From assembly GCA_910588005.1 (NCBI GenBank), contig CAJUQM010000011.1, positions 1 to 63,806 of the forward strand: 63,806 nt of DNA, written 5' to 3'. Below, one piece after another: positions 22,365-29,915 of the stretch. Each line of letters begins with the position of its first letter. Positions within the stretch are counted from its first letter, which is position 1. The stretch is from an uncultured Oscillibacter sp. GTDB taxonomy: Bacteria > Bacillota > Clostridia > Oscillospirales > Oscillospiraceae. Under the pieces are notes generated by a model that made no database searches, was not told the DNA's origin, and worked only from the letters and a program-made list of their open reading frames with translations. The translations under genes and the position numbers were made by a program.

Positions 22365-24293
22365 TTAATATTTCCGGGCGGTTTTCTCGTGGGCCAGGTG
22401 GTCCTGATAGGCGGCCAGGTTCTCGGGCCGCTCGGACACCTCCGTGTCGCCCACCCGCCACCAGGAGCCGTAGCCGTCGGTCATGGTCTTGGGCAGCACC
22501 TTGATGTCAAAGAGGACGGGACGGTCCTTGATGGTCTTCGCGTCCTCGAAGGCGGCTTTCAGCTCCTCCATGGTCCGGACGGTGTAGCCCTTGCAGCCGT
22601 AGCCCTCCGCCACCTTGGCGTAGTCGATGTCCATGAAGTCGCCGAAGAGGCCGTCCTGGTTCCGGTACCGCAGCTCCGTGCAGAGGGTCTTGTTTCCGTG
22701 GCCGACTTGCAGGTTGTTGATGCAGCCGAAGCTGGCGTTGTCAAAGAGGCAGACGTTGATTTTCTTGTGCTCCTGCATGGCCGTCACCAGCTCGCCGTGG
22801 AGCATGTGGAAGCTGCCGTCGCCGCAGAAGGCGTAGACCTCCCGCTCCTCGCCGATGGCCAGCTTCACGCCCAGGGCGCCGGCTACCTCATAGCCCATGG
22901 TGGAGTAACCGTACTCCATGTTGTAGGTGTCCTGGGCCCGGGGCCGCCACATGCGCTGCATGTCGCCGGGCAGGGAGCCCGCCGCGCCGATGGCCACGTC
23001 CTCGTCCGCCATCCAGGCGTTCAGCGCGCCCAGAACGGTGGTCTGGCACAGGCCCGCTTTCAGATCCTTGGCGAAGCGCTTGGCGGAGTCCGCGTTGGCG
23101 TCGTTGATAATGGGGGCCCAGTCGGGGCTGCCGGCGAAGGTCATGTGGTCCAGCCGCTCCAGCTCCGCCCTCCAGCGGGCCTGGGCCTCCGTTACCTCGT
23201 TGGTATAGGCGGGCTTGTAGCCTTCCAGCAGCTTCTCCAGCCTCGGCAGGGCGTCCTTGGCGTCGGCCACCACGGGGATGGCCTCCATCTTGAGGCTCTG
23301 GAACTCGGAGACGTTGATGTTGACGAATTTGCACTCGTCCTTAAAGAGCCACTTGGAGGCGGTGGTGAAGTCGGTGTAGCGGGTGCCCACGCCGATGACC
23401 AGGTCGGCCTCCTTGGCGATCTCGTTGGCGGCGGAGCAGCCCGTCACGCCCACGCCGCCCAGGGCCAGGGGGTGGTCCCACTCGATGGTGCTCTTGCCCG
23501 CCTGGGTGTCGGCGAAGGGGATGCCGGTGGCCTCCACAAAGTGCCGGAGCTCGGCGTGGGCCTCGGAGTACCGGACGCCGCCGCCGCAGATGAGCAGGGG
23601 CTTCTTGGCGGCCTTGACGGCCCCGGCGGCCTCCTTCAGGGCGGCCTCCGTGGCGGGGCGGCGCTCCAGCCGCCAGACCCGCTTTTTGAAGAAGCTGACG
23701 GGGTAGTCATAGGCCTCGCCCTCCACGTCCTGGGGCATGGCCAGGCACACGGCGCCGGTGTTGGCGGGGTCCGTGAGGGTGCGGAAGGCGGAGATGGCGG
23801 CGCTCATCAGCTGCTCGGGCCGGACGATGCGGTCCCAGTAGCGGCAGACGGCCTTGAAGGCGTCGTTGGTGGTGGTGGCAAGGCTGTTGATCTGCTCCAC
23901 CTGCTGGAGCACGGGATCCGGCTGGCGGCAGGCGTAGGTGTCGCCGGGCAGCACCAGAACGGGGATATTGTTGGCGGTGGCGGTGCCGCAGGCCGTGACC
24001 ATATTGGCCGCTCCGGGACCGACAGAGGATGTGACGGCGAAGATCTGCTTGCGCTTCATCTGCTTGGCAAAGGCCACGGCGGCCTGGGCCATGCCCTGTT
24101 CGTTCTTGCCCTGGTAGATCTCCAGGTTGTGGGCCTCCTGGGTCAGAGCCTGACCGAAGCCCACCACATTGCCGTGGCCGGGGATGATGAACACACCCCG
24201 GACGAAACGGCTCTCCTGGCCGTCCACTTCGATGTACTGATTCTCCAGGAACCGCACCAGTGCCTGGGCCATGGTCAAACGAATGGTTTCCAT
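22365..24293 (-). CDS. iolD: 3D-(3,5/4)-trihydroxycyclohexane-1,2-dione acylhydrolase (IolD)
   Basis: A 642-residue thiamine-diphosphate enzyme that opens the inositol ring at the diketo intermediate to give 5-deoxyglucuronate. The N-terminal ThDP domain carries the catalytic Glu in IYQGKNEQGMAQAA (about residue 64), then AVTSSVGPGAANMVTACGTAT and VLVLPGDTYACRQPDPVLQQ, a segment characteristic of IolD. A central domain (LLICGGGVRYSEA, LALGGVGVTGCSAANEIAK) precedes the C-terminal cofactor motif VYAFCGDGSFHMLHGELVTAMQ...CLFDNASFGCINNLQ. AAGGAGG eight bases before the ATG fixes the start. It lies between iolB and iolG. Confidence 0.97.
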   Translation of the reverse strand: METIRLTMAQALVRFLENQYIEVDGQESRFVRGVFIIPGHGNVVGFGQALTQEAHNLEIYQGKNEQGMAQAAVAFAKQMKRKQIFAVTSSVGPGAANMVTACGTATANNIPVLVLPGDTYACRQPDPVLQQVEQINSLATTTNDAFKAVCRYWDRIVRPEQLMSAAISAFRTLTDPANTGAVCLAMPQDVEGEAYDYPVSFFKKRVWRLERRPATEAALKEAAGAVKAAKKPLLICGGGVRYSEAHAELRHFVEATGIPFADTQAGKSTIEWDHPLALGGVGVTGCSAANEIAKEADLVIGVGTRYTDFTTASKWLFKDECKFVNINVSEFQSLKMEAIPVVADAKDALPRLEKLLEGYKPAYTNEVTEAQARWRAELERLDHMTFAGSPDWAPIINDANADSAKRFAKDLKAGLCQTTVLGALNAWMADEDVAIGAAGSLPGDMQRMWRPRAQDTYNMEYGYSTMGYEVAGALGVKLAIGEEREVYAFCGDGSFHMLHGELVTAMQEHKKINVCLFDNASFGCINNLQVGHGNKTLCTELRYRNQDGLFGDFMDIDYAKVAEGYGCKGYTVRTMEELKAAFEDAKTIKDRPVLFDIKVLPKTMTDGYGSWWRVGDTEVSERPENLAAYQDHLAHEKTARKY

Positions 24294-24471
24294 TGGAAAG
24301 ACCTCCTTGAATTTAAAATCCAGCTGCGCTGCCGCCGCGGAGGATCACGCCGATCCAGCGCCGCAGCACATAAAAACTCTCTTGGGACCGTATTCGCCGC
24401 AAGCGGCTCCGAGACCTAAGCCTCCCCCTCCGGATCCGACAGGGGCCTCCTACCTTTATAAAAGAGACAGC

Positions 24472-25272
24472 TCAGCCCTGATAGATGTGGTCGTTGGCGT
24501 CCGCCTTCCAGAGCCAGGCGTGTTCCTCGTCGTCGATGCGGGTCTTCAGCCAGGGGTCGCCCTCCAGATGGCGGATGCCCCAGGCATAGCACATGGCGTA
24601 GCCCGGCGCGGCGGTCTGGGAGTGGAAGCCGCTGGTGATGACGGCGCAGCCGTTGTGGCCGGTCTTGTAGATCTCGCCGTTGGCAAAGCCGGCGCCGAAG
24701 CCCTGGGGATAGTCAAAGCGGTAGAAGTAGACCTCCGGCTGGGGGTGGTGGTGGGGGGGATAGGAGGACCACTTGCCGGGGTGGTTCAGCACCTCGCCCA
24801 GAACCATGTTGGAGAAGGGGGCGTTGTCGTGGTCAAAGAAGGTCTTGATCTCCCGCTCCATGCAGCCCAGCAGCTCCCCATTGCACCCGGCGTGCTGGGT
24901 CTGGACAGTGTCGGGGGTGTACATAACGGCCTCAAAAGGCTTGTCGTTCAGGGTCTTTTGGATGTACAGCTCGCTATGGGCCTGGGCGGTGAGGGTGATC
25001 TTTGTGCCCTTCCCCGCCAAAAGGCAGTACGCCTCGTGATGGAAGCAGTCGGGCCGGCTGGCCTCTACGGTCTTTCCGCCCCAAGCATAGGTCACTTTGC
25101 CGGCAAATAGCAGCACGGCAATCTCCTTCTCCGCCTCGTCAAACGTAAAGACGTCGCCGGACTCCATCACCAGCAGGCCGATGTCCATCTGGGTGCCCAT
25201 GTCATCCGCCGCCATGTCGACGTAGGCGTTATAGCCCTGCTTGAGTTCGTCGTTTTTACTGAAATAGGTCAT
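24472..25272 (-). CDS. iolB: 5-deoxy-glucuronate isomerase
   Basis: A 266-residue cupin-type isomerase that converts 5-deoxy-D-glucuronate to 2-deoxy-5-keto-gluconate. The signature WSSYPPHHHPQPEVYFYRFDYPQGFG holds the metal-binding histidines, and FHHEAYCLLAGKGTKITL and GYAMCYAWGIRHLEGDPWLK are further IolB features. I place the start at the ATG at 25272, with AGGGAGA nine bases upstream; earlier ATGs have no room for a ribosome site. The gap to iolE is about 64 bases and to iolD about 180. The next enzyme, kinase IolC, is not in the window. Confidence 0.96.
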   Translation of the reverse strand: MTYFSKNDELKQGYNAYVDMAADDMGTQMDIGLLVMESGDVFTFDEAEKEIAVLLFAGKVTYAWGGKTVEASRPDCFHHEAYCLLAGKGTKITLTAQAHSELYIQKTLNDKPFEAVMYTPDTVQTQHAGCNGELLGCMEREIKTFFDHDNAPFSNMVLGEVLNHPGKWSSYPPHHHPQPEVYFYRFDYPQGFGAGFANGEIYKTGHNGCAVITSGFHSQTAAPGYAMCYAWGIRHLEGDPWLKTRIDDEEHAWLWKADANDHIYQG

Positions 25273-25336
25273 TGGAACCATCTCCCTATTTAAAAATTTG
25301 AGAAAGGCATCACAACGGGTCTGCCGGAAGGGCATA

Positions 25337-26239
25337 TCAAAGTCCGGTGTGCTCCCGGATATATTTCCGTCCCTTCATGGCGTACTCCAGGGGATTGGCC
25401 TTGGCGGGGTCCTGCTCGGCCTCCACCAGCAGCCAGCCCTGATAGCCGGCGTCGGAGAGCGTCTTAAACACGGGATCAAAGTCCACATTGCCGTCGCCGG
25501 GAACGGTAAACGCGCCGTTCCGCACGGATTGGAGAAAACTCCAGTCGTTCTTCCGGGCCTCTTCCACCACGTTCAGGCGCATGTCCTTGAGATGGACGTG
25601 GCCCACCCGGTCCACATACTTTTTCAGCATGGCAAGGGGGTCCTCTCCGGCAAAGGTAAAATGACCGGTGTCATAGCACAAAAAGACATATTTGGGATCC
25701 GTATTGCTCATCATGCGGTCCGTCTCCTCGCTGGTCTGGACCACGGTACCCATGTGGTGGTGGAAGCACAGTTTGAATCCCCGGTCCGCGGCGATTTTGC
25801 CCAGCTTGTTCAGACCGTCGCAGAAGCGGCTCCACTCCTCATCATTCATCACGTGCTTATGGCCGCCGGTGAGAACCGGGGTCTCCATCTGGCCCTGGAT
25901 CGAGTAGCTCTGCTCGCTGACGTTGATGCGGTTGGCGCCCACGGCCTCCAAAAAATCCAGGTTCGCCACAAAGTCCCTCTCCTCCTCCTCAAAGGGGCGG
26001 GTCAGGATGAAGGAGGAGTACCAGCGGCTGGCGATGCGCATTCCCCGGAGGTCCAGGGCCTTCTTCAATTCGGCAGGGTCCTTGGGGTACTTGTTGCCGA
26101 TCTCGCAGCCGGTAAAGCCCGCCAGCGCCATCTCACTGACAATCTGTTGAAAGGTGTTTTCCGCACCCAGCTCCGGCATATCGTCGTTGCACCAGCCAAT
26201 GGGCGCAATGCCGAGGGAAACACGCTTGGGATCAAACAT
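25337..26239 (-). CDS. iolE: Myo-inosose-2 dehydratase
   Basis: A 300-residue xylose-isomerase-like TIM barrel that dehydrates scyllo-inosose to the diketone used by IolD. Supporting stretches: LGIAPIGWCNDDMPELG, the IolE N-terminus; FTGCEIGNKYPKDPAELKKAL; GFKLCFHHHMGTVVQT with metal-site histidines; YVFLCYDTGHFTFAGEDP; VGHVHLKDMRLNV; and the C-terminal WLLVEAEQDPAKANPLEYA. A strong AAGGAGG sits eight bases before the ATG. It is the first gene of iolE-iolB-iolD-iolG and follows a promoter and a 14-bp inverted repeat in its leader. Confidence 0.97.
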   Translation of the reverse strand: MFDPKRVSLGIAPIGWCNDDMPELGAENTFQQIVSEMALAGFTGCEIGNKYPKDPAELKKALDLRGMRIASRWYSSFILTRPFEEEERDFVANLDFLEAVGANRINVSEQSYSIQGQMETPVLTGGHKHVMNDEEWSRFCDGLNKLGKIAADRGFKLCFHHHMGTVVQTSEETDRMMSNTDPKYVFLCYDTGHFTFAGEDPLAMLKKYVDRVGHVHLKDMRLNVVEEARKNDWSFLQSVRNGAFTVPGDGNVDFDPVFKTLSDAGYQGWLLVEAEQDPAKANPLEYAMKGRKYIREHTGL

Positions 26240-26296
26240 AGAAATATCCTCCTTGAAAAATTGATCTGGTTGGATAAAACCTGTGAATTCCGATTA

Positions 26297-26310
26297 TGTG
26301 TTCGTACACA
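26297..26310. promoter_or_regulatory. Possible operator in the iol leader
   Basis: TGTGT-TCGT-ACACA, a perfect 5-bp inverted repeat, lies between the predicted iol promoter and the iolE ribosome site. A repressor bound here would block elongation; which regulator is unknown, and no iolR gene is in the window. Confidence 0.4.
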
Positions 26311-26353
26311 GAAAAGGAGAAACGAAAAACGCCTTTACAACGCTTATGATAGA

Positions 26354-26382
26354 AATTTAGCATCAACCGCCTGAAAAATCAA
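26354..26382 (-). promoter_or_regulatory. Promoter of the iolEBDG operon
   Basis: Minus-strand TTGATT (26382-26377), 17-base spacer, TAAATT (26359-26354), about 115 bases before the iolE ATG. Neither box is a perfect match, compatible with an activated or regulated promoter. Confidence 0.5.
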
Positions 26383-26590
26383 TGACTTTTCACACTGCTC
26401 CCAGAAATTTTCCGATTTAGCCAAAGACTTTCCGTCTTTTTCTGTGGAAATGACAGTTTTGATATGCCGCGGTAAAAGAAAAAATTTTTTAACTTTTTAC
26501 AAAATAGCCTTTTTTTATAGAGAAAAGAGGTGTATGATGAGACAAAACCACAAGGGATGGTGGTCCTATGGACCAGAAAGGACTAGAACC

Positions 26591-27424
26591 ATGAATATCA
26601 TGCGACATACCGCCGCGCTGCTGCTGGCGATGGCGCTTTTGGCACCCGCGGCATATGCGGACGAGCCGGAGGCGCCCTCCAAGGAGCCGGTGCAGACGGA
26701 GGAGGCGGCGCCGTCTCCGGAAGAGGAGGGGTGGAACCTGCTGCTGGTCAATCCCGGCAATTCCCTTCCGGAGGACTTTACCGTGGAGCTGGCAAAGCTG
26801 TCCAATGGAATGCGGGTGGACAAGCGGATCTGCGGTGAGCTGGACGCAATGCTCTCCGCCTGCCGCGAGGCGGGGCTACATCCTCTGATCTGCTCGGCCT
26901 ACCGCACCCAAGCGGTGCAGACCCGGCTGTACAACAACAAGATCTCCCGCCTGCAGGCCGCCGGATACGGCCGGGAATCCGCGCGGGAGGAGGCGGGCCG
27001 CTGGGTGGCGGTTCCCGGAACCAGCGAGCATCAAACCGGGCTGGCCCTGGATATCGTATCCGCCGGCTATCAACTGTTGAACAAGAAGCAGGAGACCACG
27101 GCGGAGCAAAAATGGCTGATGGAGCACTGCTGGGAATACGGTTTTATTTTGCGGTATCCCTCAGAAAAATGCGAGATCACCGGCATCGGCTATGAACCCT
27201 GGCACTACCGGTACGTCGGCAAGGAGGCTGCCCTCGCCATGCGGGACAGCGGCCTATGCCTGGAAGAATACCTGGAGGAACTGGAAAAGGCCGCACAGAA
27301 AACACCCGCATACGAGGAAAACCGGTCCGCCGACGGCGGACCGGTTCTTTTTGTGCACGGCAGAGAAACAGCGGTCAGTCCAGGGCGACCGTCCGGGCGT
27401 CGGCCATGCCGTTGGCAATGGTGA
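26591..27424 (+). CDS. D-Ala-D-Ala carboxypeptidase, VanY-like (M15B), secreted
   Basis: A 277-residue exported zinc peptidase acting on peptidoglycan stems. The signal peptide MNIMRHTAALLLAMALLAPAAYA (cleavage after AYA) precedes a linker and the catalytic domain: LICSAYRTQAVQ, the metal motif GTSEHQTGLALDIVS (SxHxxGxAxD), WLMEHCWEYGFILRYP and EPWHYRYVG with the last metal His. AAAGGA eight bases before 26591 supports this start. The C-terminus is odd: the frame runs through a perfect rho-independent terminator (27320-27352) and overlaps the convergent phosphodiesterase gene by 50 bases, adding about 35 residues with low-complexity content that the family would not need. Confidence 0.88.
   Translation: MNIMRHTAALLLAMALLAPAAYADEPEAPSKEPVQTEEAAPSPEEEGWNLLLVNPGNSLPEDFTVELAKLSNGMRVDKRICGELDAMLSACREAGLHPLICSAYRTQAVQTRLYNNKISRLQAAGYGRESAREEAGRWVAVPGTSEHQTGLALDIVSAGYQLLNKKQETTAEQKWLMEHCWEYGFILRYPSEKCEITGIGYEPWHYRYVGKEAALAMRDSGLCLEEYLEELEKAAQKTPAYEENRSADGGPVLFVHGRETAVSPGRPSGRRPCRWQW
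27320..27352 (+). terminator. Terminator lying inside the 3' end of the VanY-like frame
   Basis: A perfect 12-bp stem (AACCGGTCCGCC / GGCGGACCGGTT) with loop GAC followed by CTTTTT. It lies about 70 bases upstream of the stop codon of the peptidase frame that crosses it. Confidence 0.85.
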
Positions 27425-27842
27425 GCAGCCCATAGAAGGGACGGGCATAGTCCCCAATGCTGCCGGGATTTAAAAACAGTGTCTTCCCCCGCAGATCCAC
27501 CAAGGGCCGGTGAGTATGCCCAAAGAGAAATATGTCCAGATCTTTCTCCTCCGCCGCATACCCGGCGGCAAGCAGAGACTGTTTTACACCATAGGTATGG
27601 CCATGGCACAGCAGGATCCGCTTCCCCTCCAGATACGACAGCCGCTCCGCCGCCTCATGAGAGCGAAAGTCGCAATTGCCGGGCACCTGTTCAAAGGGAA
27701 TCTCCGGAAAACGGTCATGGAGCCGCTCGCCATCTCTCCAGCAGTCCCCCAGATGGAAAATCACACGGGGAGCTTCCCGCTCTACCGCCCGGATCATATT
27801 GGCGACATTCCCGTGGGAGTCGGAAAGGACCAGGATCTTCAT
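27375..27842 (-). CDS. Metallophosphoesterase, YfcE/MJ0936 family
   Basis: A compact 155-residue phosphodiesterase of the calcineurin-like fold. All metal motifs are present: MKILVLSDSHGN (D-x-H), HLGDCWRDG (GD), VPGNCD (GNCD), LLCHGHTYG (GH) and FGHTHRPLVD (GHTH). Terminal FLNPGSIGDYARP is characteristic of the YfcE/YsnB group. AAGGAGGG six bases before 27842 fixes the start. The phosphodiester substrate in the cell is not known for this family. Its 3' end overlaps that of the convergent VanY-like gene. Confidence 0.93.
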   Translation of the reverse strand: MKILVLSDSHGNVANMIRAVEREAPRVIFHLGDCWRDGERLHDRFPEIPFEQVPGNCDFRSHEAAERLSYLEGKRILLCHGHTYGVKQSLLAAGYAAEEKDLDIFLFGHTHRPLVDLRGKTLFLNPGSIGDYARPFYGLLTIANGMADARTVALD

Positions 27843-27972
27843 GAAACGCCCTCCTTTTCTATAGGTCCTGTCAGTATACCCCTTTTCTTCCCGTTTTGCA
27901 ACCGGTTTGACAGCGCGGCCCGAGTCCTGTAAAATAAACATAGAAGTAGAAGTTATATGGAGGATGAACGGC

Positions 27973-28275
27973 ATGGAGAGCAGATTCGCGTTTTTGGACA
28001 GCGGTTTTTTCACCAAGGCGGAGATCTATCCCGGGAGCCTTGGAACCTTTCGCTACCGCTTCAAGCGGGAGGGCTGGACCGGCAGCGGCAAAATTCAGGC
28101 CTGGGTGTATGAGAACACCAGCTTTGAGCTGGCCCAAGACGTCGAGACAGAGACCTTTGACTGGACAGACGAGGGGGTGGAGGCCCTGCGGGCGTGGCTG
28201 GAACAAAAACTGACAGAGCGGGGCGCCCAGCCCTACCGGATCCCCTACCCGCCCGCAGCCTCTCCGACCCCCTGA
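27973..28275 (+). CDS. Conserved hypothetical protein, about 100 residues
   Basis: A soluble 100-residue protein starting MESRFAFLDSGFFTKAEIYPG, with a predicted beta-rich middle (GTFRYRFKREGWTGSGKIQAWVYENTS) and a C-terminal helix (EGVEALRAWLEQKLTER). The ATG at 27973 has GGAGG nine bases upstream; an ATG directly after that GGAGG is too close to use. I do not recognise the family. It lies between the phosphodiesterase (divergent) and the tRNA-Leu pair (convergent). Confidence 0.65.
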   Translation: MESRFAFLDSGFFTKAEIYPGSLGTFRYRFKREGWTGSGKIQAWVYENTSFELAQDVETETFDWTDEGVEALRAWLEQKLTERGAQPYRIPYPPAASPTP

Positions 28276-28380
28276 GTCCCGCCCTTGTTCCCGGCATGTG
28301 AAGCGGCGTTTCCCACAAGGAGGCTCGCATCGCAGGACTCCGCAGCGAATCGGACGCCTGCGGCAGGAGCCGGAACCGTC

Positions 28381-28416
28381 AAAAAAGAGAGGCAGGCCTT
28401 GCCTGTCTCTCTTTTC
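28381..28416 (-). terminator. Terminator of the tRNA-Leu operon
   Basis: A 12-bp stem (AGAGAGGCAGGC / GCCTGTCTCTCT, one G-T pair) with loop CTT; on the minus strand it ends in TTTTTT. It starts one base past the encoded CCA. Confidence 0.85.
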
Positions 28417-28504
28417 TGGTGCGCGAGGCGGGACTTGAACCCGCACGTCCGTAAAGGACACTAGAACCTGAATCTAGCGAGTCTGCCAATTCCACCACTC
28501 GCGC
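28417..28504 (-). tRNA. tRNA-Leu (anticodon CAG)
   Basis: Read on the minus strand, a complete class II tRNA: acceptor stem GCGCGAG/CTCGCGC, D-arm with TGGCAGA, anticodon stem-loop GCTAGA-TTCAGGT-TCTAGT (anticodon CAG), long variable arm GTCCTTTACGGAC, T-arm GCGGGTTCAAGTCCCGC and an encoded CCA end. Confidence 0.96.
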
Positions 28505-28532
28505 ATGGTGTTGCGCCTTTTGAAAAAGACGT

Positions 28533-28618
28533 TGGTGCGGCTGACGGGACTTGAACCCACACGTCGATTTGACACCAGCACCTCAAGCTGGCCTGTCTAC
28601 CAGTTCCAGCACAGCCGC
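28533..28618 (-). tRNA. tRNA-Leu (anticodon GAG)
   Basis: Class II tRNA on the minus strand: acceptor GCGGCTG/CAGCCGC, anticodon stem-loop CCAGC-TTGAGGT-GCTGG (anticodon GAG), variable arm GTCAAATCGAC, T-arm GTGGGTTCAAGTCCCGT and an encoded CCA. It is the first of two tandem leucine tRNAs and shares a promoter with the CAG gene 28 bases downstream. Confidence 0.96.
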
Positions 28619-28649
28619 AAATCTGTTCCCCGGAAAAGACTGCTTGATC

Positions 28650-28678
28650 ATTATAGCCAGAACTTTGCCGCTTGTCAA
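28650..28678 (-). promoter_or_regulatory. Promoter of the tRNA-Leu operon
   Basis: Full consensus on the minus strand: TTGACA (28678-28673), 17-base spacer, TATAAT (28655-28650), 31 bases ahead of the tRNA. Confidence 0.93.
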
Positions 28679-28706
28679 CCTCCATTTCCCCATTTTCCCG
28701 AAAAAA

Positions 28707-28735
28707 TTTCCCCGCCGGAGACACCGGCGGGGAAA
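28707..28735 (-). terminator. Terminator of the sirtuin gene
   Basis: A 12-bp stem (TTTCCCCGCCGG / CCGGCGGGGAAA), loop AGACA, followed on the minus strand by TTTTTT; about 20 bases past the sirtuin stop. Confidence 0.88.
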
Positions 28736-28754
28736 CGCCGGACAATATGCGATT

Positions 28755-29471
28755 CTACATCTGCGCCAGAACCTCTCCAATCGGGTCGGTGATCACCACT
28801 CCGGCATCCAAGTCCCGGGCCACGGCGGATTTGTTGATAAGCGCCAGTCTCTGGCCCCGGTAGTAGTTGATCAGCCCCGCCGCGGGGTAGACATTCAAAG
28901 AAGTGCCGCCGATGATGAGCAGGTCTGCCGCCGCAATGGCGCGGACCGCGCCGTTCAGCGTGTCCTGATCCAAGCCCTCCTCATACAGGACCACGTCGGG
29001 TTTGACAGCGCCGCCGCAGGAGCACCGGGGCACGCCCCGGCTTTGGAGCATGAAATCGAGACCGTAGAACTTCCGGCATTTCTCGCAATAATTCCGGTGG
29101 ACGCTGCCGTGAAGTTCATAGACCCGCCGGCTGCCGGCCGCCTGGTGGAGGCCGTCGATATTCTGGGTGACCACGGCCTCCAGCTTACCCTGCCGCTCCC
29201 ACTCCGCCAATTTTCGGTGGGCGTCATTGGGCTTTGCCTCCGGGGCCAGGAGTTTTGCCCGGTAGAAGCGGAAAAATTCTTCAGGGTTGCTTTTATAGTA
29301 GCTATGGCTTAAAATCACCTCAGGCGGATCGGACCACTCCTGGTGGTACAGGCCGCCGGTACTGCGGAAATCCGGAATGCCGGACTCCGTGGATACCCCG
29401 GCCCCGCCAAAGAAGACGATGCTATGGGCGCCGTCCACCCACTCCTTTAGTTTTTTGACAGATTCCGTCAT
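28755..29471 (-). CDS. NAD-dependent protein deacylase, SIR2 family
   Basis: A 238-residue sirtuin that removes acyl groups from lysines with NAD. It shows FFGGAGVSTESGIPDFRSTGGLY (residues 20-42), TQNIDGLHQAAG (102-113), the catalytic His121 in YELHGSV, a zinc site with C129, C132, C150 and C152, and the NAD-binding IIGGTSLNVYPAAGLINY near the end. The ATG at 29471 is preceded only by a G-rich stretch (GGGGGTG), a weak ribosome site. It is monocistronic, with its own terminator, divergent from the ArsC-family gene. Confidence 0.93.
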   Translation of the reverse strand: MTESVKKLKEWVDGAHSIVFFGGAGVSTESGIPDFRSTGGLYHQEWSDPPEVILSHSYYKSNPEEFFRFYRAKLLAPEAKPNDAHRKLAEWERQGKLEAVVTQNIDGLHQAAGSRRVYELHGSVHRNYCEKCRKFYGLDFMLQSRGVPRCSCGGAVKPDVVLYEEGLDQDTLNGAVRAIAAADLLIIGGTSLNVYPAAGLINYYRGQRLALINKSAVARDLDAGVVITDPIGEVLAQM

Positions 29472-29527
29472 AAAAAACACCCCCGATGGTATTAAAATAA
29501 TCCCTGTGCGGAAGAGGAGGCCATTCC

Positions 29528-29863
29528 ATGAATATTCAGATTTTCGGCTCGTCCAAGTCCTTTGACAGCAAAAAGGCGGAGCGGTGGTTCAAGGAACGCC
29601 GCATCAAATACCAGTACATCGATCTGCCCACAAAGGGATTATCCCCCCGGGAGTACCAATCCGTCAAGCAGAAAGTGGGATTTTCCCTCCTGGTCAACAC
29701 AAAATGCCGGGCCTACGAGGAGCTGTTCATGGCCTATATCACTCCAGCGGCCCAGGAGGAAACGTTGCTGGAGCATCCGGAGCTGTTTCAGGCCCCCATC
29801 GTCCGCAACGGAAAAGAGGCCACGGTAGGCTACTGTCCGGAGATCTGGAGCCAGTGGACGTAA
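29528..29863 (+). CDS. ArsC/Spx-family thioredoxin-fold protein lacking the catalytic Cys
   Basis: A 111-residue protein of the arsenate reductase (ArsC/Spx/YffB) fold. The start MNIQIFGSSKSFDSKKAERWF matches the beta1-alpha1 unit, but the position of the catalytic Cys of ArsC (or the CxxC of Spx) is Ser8 in SSKSFDSKK. IDLPTKGLSPREYQSVKQKVG and the C-terminal PIVRNGKEATVGYCPEIWSQW match the family. Without the cysteine it is unlikely to reduce arsenate; a binding or regulatory role, as in Spx, is possible. A good ribosome site (GGAAGAGGAGG) is upstream. Confidence 0.85.
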   Translation: MNIQIFGSSKSFDSKKAERWFKERRIKYQYIDLPTKGLSPREYQSVKQKVGFSLLVNTKCRAYEELFMAYITPAAQEETLLEHPELFQAPIVRNGKEATVGYCPEIWSQWT

Positions 29864-29915
29864 TCCTCCGGCGCAGGGTTTTCCGATTTCATCATATGGA
29901 AAGGCGGCGACCGCC

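Noticed and set aside
28417..28618. Integrative-element attachment site at the tRNA-Leu pair
   Set aside because: Both tRNAs are complete, no duplicated tRNA 3' end occurs nearby and no integrase gene is present.
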